Below are positions 59,703-64,000 of a stretch of DNA of 64,000 nucleotides, piece by piece. The position numbers and the translations under genes are program-made. The notes beneath the pieces are model-generated. The model was not told the DNA's origin, ran no database searches, and saw nothing but the letters and a program-made list of their open reading frames with translations. Source of the stretch: Blastococcus sp. TF02-8 (GTDB lineage Bacteria > Actinomycetota > Actinomycetes > Mycobacteriales > Geodermatophilaceae). The stretch lies in contig NZ_QOHK01000010.1 of the NCBI RefSeq assembly GCF_003319175.1, forward strand, positions 1 to 64,000, read 5' to 3'. Position 1 is the first letter of the stretch. Each line of letters begins with the position of its first letter.

Positions 59703-61180
59703 GACACCCCCACCGGTGTGCCCAGCTCGAGCACCTCGTCGGCCAGCGCGCGGACCACCGCGGCGTCGTGGGTCACGAGGCACAGCGCCCGGTCGGCGTC
59801 CTGCTGCTCGGCCAGGAGCGCGACCAGCTCGGCCCAGGTGTCCCGGTCCTGCCCGAAGGTCGGCTCGTCGAGGACGAGCACCCGGGGCCGGGTGGCCAGT
59901 GCCGTGGCGACGGACAGCCGGCGCTGCTGGCCGCCGGAGAGCGTGAACGGGTTCGCCTCCGCCAGCTCGGTGAGGCCCAGCCGCTCGAGGAGCTCGTCGG
60001 CCACCCGGGTCGCGGCGGGACCAGCAGCCCCGGAACGCCGCGGGCCCAGCGCCAGCTCGTCGCGGACCCGGCCGGTCAGGAACTGGTGCTCCGGGTGCTG
60101 GAAGACGGTGCCGATGCGCTCGACCAGCTCGGCGGCCCGCCAGCGGGACGGGGGGCGTCCCGGACGGCGCAGGGCGGCGGTGAGAGCCGGACCGGCGACG
60201 ACGCGCCCGGTCGTCGGTGCGCGCAGCCCGCCCAGCAGAAGGGCGAGGGTGGACTTCCCGGTGCCGTTGGGCCCGGTCACCGCCGTCGTCCGGCCCGCGC
60301 GCAGCTCGAGGTCGACCGGCCGCAGGGACGGGACGTCCGAGCCACGGTGGGTGGAGCCGGCGGCCTCCGCGGAGAGCAGCAGCTCACCGGCGGCACGGGG
60401 CGACCGCGTCGGCAGCCGCAGAGGTGCCGGCATCCACCCCGGACCGTGCTCGACCGACCCGCCGCCGGGTAGCAGCTCGACCACCCGGTCGACCAGCGGG
60501 AGCCAGGCCTCGACGTCGTGGTCGACGACCACCAGCGTCGCCGACCGGTCGGACACCGCGTGCGCGACGGCGGTGCGGACGAGGGCGCTCCCGGCCGGAT
60601 CGAGCTGGGCGGTCGGTTCGTCCAGCAGCAGCAGGCCCGGGCGGGGGGCGAGCGCGCCGGCCAGCACCAGCCGCTGCTTCTGCCCGCCGGAGAGCGCCGC
60701 GGTCGCCCGGTCCCGGCCGAGGTCGAAGCCGACCGCGGCCAGGGCGTCGTCCACCGCGGGCCAGATGAGCCGGGGAGGGGTGCCCACGTTCTCCAGCCCG
60801 AACGCGACGTCGTCCCCGCTGCGGGTCATGACGAGCTGGGCGTCGGGGTCCTGGAAGACCATGCCGGCCCGTGACCGGCGCCGGTCGGGGGCGACGCCGT
60901 CGACCAGCAGCTCCCCCCGGGCGTCGCCGGCCTCCGGCTCGAGCAGTCCCCCCAGGGCGTGCAGCAGGGTGGACTTGCCCGAACCGGAGGCGCCGGTCAG
61001 CAGGACCCGTTCGCCGGGCTCGATCCGCAGGTCGACGTCGCGGACCGCCCACGCCCGGCGGTCGGCGTGGCGGAACCCCCAGCCGACCAGCCGGACCCCG
61101 GCCGGGACCGGCCCGGTCAGGTCAGACCCGCCGGCGGCCGGAGGCGAACGCGGACAGCGCGCCGCTCGCGGCCAGCGCAC
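59699..61180 (-). CDS. ECF transporter fused double ATPase (YkoD-like)
   Basis: This protein of 493 aa carries two complete ABC ATPase domains: Walker A G-A-S-G-S-G-K-S-T, signature L-S-G-G-Q-K-Q and Walker B L-L-L-L-D-E-P in the first half; G-P-N-G-T-G-K-S-T, L-S-G-G-Q-Q-R and L-V-L-D-E-P in the second. It powers the YkoE-EcfT importer. The start is uncertain: the only ordinary start is GTG 61180, which gives a 59-nt overlap with ykoE and about 20 unusual residues before homology begins. Confidence 0.9.
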   Translation of the reverse strand: MRWPRAARCPRSPPAAGGSDLTGPVPAGVRLVGWGFRHADRRAWAVRDVDLRIEPGERVLLTGASGSGKSTLLHALGGLLEPEAGDARGELLVDGVAPDRRRSRAGMVFQDPDAQLVMTRSGDDVAFGLENVGTPPRLIWPAVDDALAAVGFDLGRDRATAALSGGQKQRLVLAGALAPRPGLLLLDEPTAQLDPAGSALVRTAVAHAVSDRSATLVVVDHDVEAWLPLVDRVVELLPGGGSVEHGPGWMPAPLRLPTRSPRAAGELLLSAEAAGSTHRGSDVPSLRPVDLELRAGRTTAVTGPNGTGKSTLALLLGGLRAPTTGRVVAGPALTAALRRPGRPPSRWRAAELVERIGTVFQHPEHQFLTGRVRDELALGPRRSGAAGPAATRVADELLERLGLTELAEANPFTLSGGQQRRLSVATALATRPRVLVLDEPTFGQDRDTWAELVALLAEQQDADRALCLVTHDAAVVRALADEVLELGTPVGVS

Positions 61181-61733
61181 GGGCCAGGGCCATCCCGCCG
61201 ATCCCCGCGACGACGGCAGTGCTGGCGACCACCAGCGCCACGTACGTCGTCTTCCAGCCGGCGGTCCAGTCGGGGTAGTAGTAGAGGAGGTCGAGCACAG
61301 CGGCCATCGCGCCGGCCAGCACCGCGGAGAGCGCGGCCTGCGGCCAGCCGAACCGGCGGTACCGGAAGGCGGCGAACCCGGCCTCGCCGGCCAGCCCCTG
61401 CAGCAGGCCGTAGACGATCGTCGTGGTCCCCCAGGCCGATCCGAGGAGCGCGGAGACGACGGCGGCGATCAGCTCGGCGAAGAGACCGGCGCCGGGCTTG
61501 CGCACGATCAGCGGCGCCAGCACCGCGGGCACCAGCCAGACGCCGTACATGAACGCCTGACCGGGCGGGAAGGCGCTGAACGCGGTGCCGGTGCCCGCCC
61601 AGAGCAGGCCCCAGGCCCAGAAGACGACGCCGAAGGCGACGCCCAGGACGGCGGTGACGACGATGTCGACGGTGCGCCAGCGGGCGGCGGGCTGCGCATC
61701 GTGGGTAGACGAACGGACGGCCTGTTCGGCCAT
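61122..61733 (-). CDS. ykoE: ECF transporter substrate-binding component YkoE
   Basis: This integral membrane protein of 203 aa has about five or six helices and the YkoE-family pattern: G-V-V-F-W-A-W-G-L-L-W near the first helix, P-A-V-L-A-P-L-I-V-R-K-P-G-A and the later Y-R-R-F-G-W. It is the S component that binds the thiamine-related substrate. GGAGGAAAG precedes the ATG, and the TPP riboswitch lies directly upstream. Confidence 0.9.
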   Translation of the reverse strand: MAEQAVRSSTHDAQPAARWRTVDIVVTAVLGVAFGVVFWAWGLLWAGTGTAFSAFPPGQAFMYGVWLVPAVLAPLIVRKPGAGLFAELIAAVVSALLGSAWGTTTIVYGLLQGLAGEAGFAAFRYRRFGWPQAALSAVLAGAMAAVLDLLYYYPDWTAGWKTTYVALVVASTAVVAGIGGMALARALAASGALSAFASGRRRV

Positions 61734-61744
61734 GGCTTTCCTCC

Positions 61745-61828
61745 AGACTCCCTGCGCCGGCATGACCCGGATCAGGTTCGAGGGTCTGCGGTGTCCCGCA
61801 CTCTCAGCGCCGAAGCGCTCCCCTGCTG
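61745..61828 (-). ncRNA. TPP (thi-box) riboswitch
   Basis: Read on the minus strand, the leader contains GGGGAGC, then GCTGAGAG, then ACCCTCGAACCTGATC followed by CGGGTCATGCCGGCGCAGGG, all in the order and spacing of the TPP riboswitch aptamer. It ends only a few nt before the GGAGGAAAG of ykoE, so control is probably at translation initiation. Confidence 0.95.
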
Positions 61829-61890
61829 TGAATGTGTGTTCAGTTGTGGTGCCCGCCGAGCGTAGACCACCCCACCTCCCCGGGCGTTTT

Positions 61891-61920
61891 GTGCACGAAA
61901 CGCCCGGGCGGATAGTGCAC
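61891..61920. repeat. 30-bp intergenic dyad repeat, copy 2
   Basis: GTGCAC (61891-61896 and 61915-61920) flank CGCCCGGGCG (61901-61910). It differs from copy 1 (24106-24135) at two positions. The left flank GGGCGTTT and the inner AAACGCCC also pair around the first GTGCAC. It lies between the mntH stop and the ykoE leader. Confidence 0.7.
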
Positions 61921-61930
61921 AAATCGCCGC

Positions 61931-63220
61931 TCAGGGGAGGAGTCCCAGCAGCAGGTGGGCGTTCAGGCCGGTGATCAGCGCGGCCACCACGCATCCCGCA
62001 GCGGTCGTGACCCGCCGGTTCACCCATCCGCCCATGAGGTCGCGGCGGCTGGTGAGCCAGAGCAGCGGCACCAGTGCGAACGGGATGCCGAACGAGAGCA
62101 CCACCTGCGACCAGACCAGGGCGCTGGTCGGGTCCCCACCCAGCACCAGGATCCCGAGCGCCGGAGCCAGGGTGAGCAGTCGGCGCGCGAGGACGGGGAT
62201 GTGCCGGCGCAGGAAGCCGGCCATGACGACCTGCCCGGCGTGCGTGCCCACCGACGACGACGCGAACCCGGACGCGAGGAGGGCCAGGGCGAAGGCGACG
62301 GCGGCGCCCGAGCCGAGCTGGTCGCCCAGGCCCGCGTGCACGCCCTCCAGCGTGTCGGCCTGCCCGCCGCCGGTGAACAGCTGCGCGGCGATGATCAGCA
62401 TCGCGGCGTTGACCAGCCCGGCCAGCCCCATCGCGAGGACGACGTCCAGCCGCTGGGCCCGCAGCAGCCTCCGCCGGCCGCCCTCGGTCCGGCCTGCGGT
62501 GACGACGTCGCCGTAGCGGCCGGGGGTCAGCGCGGAGTGCACGTAGATGACGTGGGGCATCACCGTGGCGCCCAGGATCCCCGTGGCCAGCACGATGCTC
62601 TCCGAGCCGTCGAAGGACGGCACCATGCCGCCGGCGACCCCGCCGAGGTCCACCCCGGCGCCGACCAGGGTGTACCCGAACCCGAGGCCGACGACGAGCA
62701 GCAGACCGGTGATGACCCGTTCGAACGGCCGGTGCCCGCGGGACTGCGCGGCCAGGAGGACGAAGGCGACGACGGCGGTGATCAGCCCACCGACCGGCAG
62801 CGGCACTCCGAACAGCAGGTTCAGTGCCACCGCGCCGCCCACGATCTCGGCGAGGTCCGTGGCGATGGCGACCGCCTCGGCCTGCAGCCACAGCACGCGG
62901 GTCACCGGGCGTGGCAGCCGCTCCCGGCACAGGGTGGCGAGGTCCCGCCCGGTGGCCAGCCCCAGCTTCGCGGTCAGCGTCTGGACGAGCATCGCCATGA
63001 GGTTGGCCGCCACGATCACCCAGAGCAGCGTGTAGCCGAAGGCCGCTCCGCCCGAGAAGTTGGTGGCGAAGTTGCCGGGATCGACGTAGGCCACGGCGGC
63101 GACGAACGCCGGCCCGAGCATGGGCCAGATCCGCCGCCTGCCCGCCGGGGGAGCGGGGGGCCGTGGGGCGCCCACCAGGGTGGTGGGGAGGACGGCGGCC
63201 TCGGTCTTCGACAGGTACAC
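61931..63220 (-). CDS. mntH: Nramp-family divalent metal transporter (MntH-like)
   Basis: This protein of 429 aa has eleven predicted helices with the metal-binding D-P-G-N in helix 1 and M-P-H in helix 6, the diagnostic Nramp residues, plus the conserved V-D-P-G-N-F-A-T context. It should import manganese or iron with protons. The GTG at 63220 begins Y-L-S-K-T-E and has GAGG upstream; a longer frame adds 64 unlikely residues. A 22-bp palindrome lies in the divergent promoter region. Confidence 0.92.
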   Translation of the reverse strand: MYLSKTEAAVLPTTLVGAPRPPAPPAGRRRIWPMLGPAFVAAVAYVDPGNFATNFSGGAAFGYTLLWVIVAANLMAMLVQTLTAKLGLATGRDLATLCRERLPRPVTRVLWLQAEAVAIATDLAEIVGGAVALNLLFGVPLPVGGLITAVVAFVLLAAQSRGHRPFERVITGLLLVVGLGFGYTLVGAGVDLGGVAGGMVPSFDGSESIVLATGILGATVMPHVIYVHSALTPGRYGDVVTAGRTEGGRRRLLRAQRLDVVLAMGLAGLVNAAMLIIAAQLFTGGGQADTLEGVHAGLGDQLGSGAAVAFALALLASGFASSSVGTHAGQVVMAGFLRRHIPVLARRLLTLAPALGILVLGGDPTSALVWSQVVLSFGIPFALVPLLWLTSRRDLMGGWVNRRVTTAAGCVVAALITGLNAHLLLGLLP

Positions 63221-63294
63221 GGCGGCCTCGCAGGCGGGAGACGAACGGCGGTCGCTCCTGTCCTGCCCGCCGGGGGTGTCACGCCCGGGCCGAT

Positions 63295-63316
63295 CCGTGG
63301 CCCCCGGGGGCCACGG
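63295..63316. promoter_or_regulatory. Perfect 22-bp palindrome between mntH and the dehydrogenase gene
   Basis: The sequence from 63295 to 63316 is its own reverse complement, with centre CCCCCGGGGG and arms CCGTGG/CCACGG. It lies 75 bp upstream of mntH and 80 bp upstream of the divergent gene. It could be an operator; a terminator is unlikely, as there is no loop and no gene ends here. It does not resemble a DtxR/MntR box. Confidence 0.45.
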
Positions 63317-63396
63317 TCGTGGCCCGTCACCGGACAGGCGTGGCTGCCGGCCGGAGCGGGAAGGAACGGTCCGCCCGCACCGACTTGGAGGTCTCC

Positions 63397-64000
63397 GTGA
63401 CCGAAGCAGCATCGCCCCGCCCCCTCGCCCTCGTGACCGGCGCTTCCAGCGGCATCGGTCTGGAGCTGGCCAAGCAGTTCGCCGACAACGGCTTCGACCT
63501 GATCGTGGTGGCGGAGGACGGAGAGCTGGACGCCGCGAAGCTCCAGCTGCAGCAGCGGGGTGCCGCTGTCTCCGACATCCGGGCGGACCTGCGGCAGCGG
63601 CCCGAGGTGGAGAAGGTGGTCGCTGCCGTGCGGGGCGCCGGCCGGCCGCTGGACGCCGCGGCCCTCAACGCCGGCGTCGGTGTGGGCGGGCCGTTCGTCG
63701 AGACGGACCTGGACGCGGAGCTCGACCTGGTGGCGCTCAACTGCGTCTCGACGATGCACCTGGCCAAGCGCGTCGCCCAGGACATGGTGGCCCGCAACGC
63801 CGGCCGGATCCTGTTCACGTCCTCGGTCGCCTCGCAGGCGCCGCAACCGTTCCAGGCCGTGTACGGCGCGTCCAAGGCGTTCGTCCAGTCGCTCGCCCTC
63901 GCGCTGCGCGAGGAGATCGCCAGCACCGACGTGACCGTCACGGCGATGCTCCCGGGGCCCACCGACACGGAGTTCTTCGACCGGGCGGAGCTCACCGACA
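63397..64000 (+). CDS. Short-chain dehydrogenase/reductase (partial, runs off the right edge)
   Basis: The visible 201 residues have the SDR cofactor motif T-G-A-S-S-G-I-G (about 14-21), N-A-G-V-G, F-T-S-S-V with the catalytic Ser, and Y-G-A-S-K with the catalytic Tyr and Lys. The protein is an NAD(P)-dependent oxidoreductase of unknown substrate. GGAGG lies six nt before GTG 63397. The 3' end is outside the window. Confidence 0.92.
   Translation, partial: MTEAASPRPLALVTGASSGIGLELAKQFADNGFDLIVVAEDGELDAAKLQLQQRGAAVSDIRADLRQRPEVEKVVAAVRGAGRPLDAAALNAGVGVGGPFVETDLDAELDLVALNCVSTMHLAKRVAQDMVARNAGRILFTSSVASQAPQPFQAVYGASKAFVQSLALALREEIASTDVTVTAMLPGPTDTEFFDRAELTD

Noticed and set aside
1-64000. Prophage, CRISPR-Cas, toxin-antitoxin or defence island
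   Set aside because: No integrase, phage structural gene, Cas gene, repeat-spacer array or recognisable toxin-antitoxin pair was seen; apart from the IS481 end the region looks like ordinary chromosome.

Overview
The window is about 75% G+C actinobacterial chromosome. It probably comes from the Geodermatophilaceae (Blastococcus, Geodermatophilus, Modestobacter) or close relatives. That placement is inferred from base composition, many GTG starts, codon use and gene content, not from a database search. The block crgA - DUF881 - pabA/trpG - pknB - pknA - pbpA - rodA - pstP - fhaB - fhaA - tRNA-Leu (2312-13689) has the order found next to the replication origin of Mycobacterium tuberculosis (Rv0011c to Rv0020c and leuT). 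Two parS-like palindromes (14285, 20229) and a cluster of five DnaA-box-like 9-mers (1895-2197) also point to an origin-proximal segment. dnaA itself is not in the window.

Layout. 1-127: end of an IS481-family element, with the first six codons of its transposase. 129-1792: PH-domain membrane protein and a thiolase. 1793-2311: gene-free stretch with the DnaA-box cluster. 2312-13689: cell-division and cell-wall signalling block ending in tRNA-Leu. 13760-19278: DUF1707 protein, acyl-CoA dehydrogenase, GNAT, small lipoprotein, ECF-type sigma factor with a membrane partner, and an aldose epimerase. 19280-22196: MOSC protein, S4 protein, and a PLP aminotransferase/omega-amidase pair. 22204-32096: miscellaneous enzymes and regulators, including CYTH phosphohydrolase, metallophosphoesterase with an apparent CTG start, two TetR paralogues, phosphofructokinase and a GntR/UTRA regulator. 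32243-35610: efeUOB iron import with a DtxR/IdeR-like box. 35813-38802: two tandem PknA-like kinases.

38815-51093: a membrane protein, CinA, an AidB-like dehydrogenase, then a co-directional series of EAL protein, NYN nuclease-like protein, diguanylate cyclase, PilZ protein and two large membrane-associated GTPases. 51103-58821: stress or partner-switching genes (two RsbW-like ATPases, a GAF-ANTAR protein, a GAF-PAS-PAS-GAF-SpoIIE phosphatase), an APC transporter and an unrecognised protein with a duplicated motif. 58935-61828: an ECF thiamine-precursor importer (YkoE-EcfA-EcfT) behind a TPP riboswitch. 61931-64000: an Nramp metal transporter and the start of a short-chain dehydrogenase.

The least explained signals are a 30-bp dyad repeat present twice between genes (24106 and 61891, 28 of 30 identical), a recurrent -10-like hexamer exactly 6 or 7 nt before start codons (leaderless genes), an NYN gene among c-di-GMP genes, and a long-stem hairpin covering the transposase ribosome-binding site. 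I found no CRISPR array, prophage or recognisable defence island.
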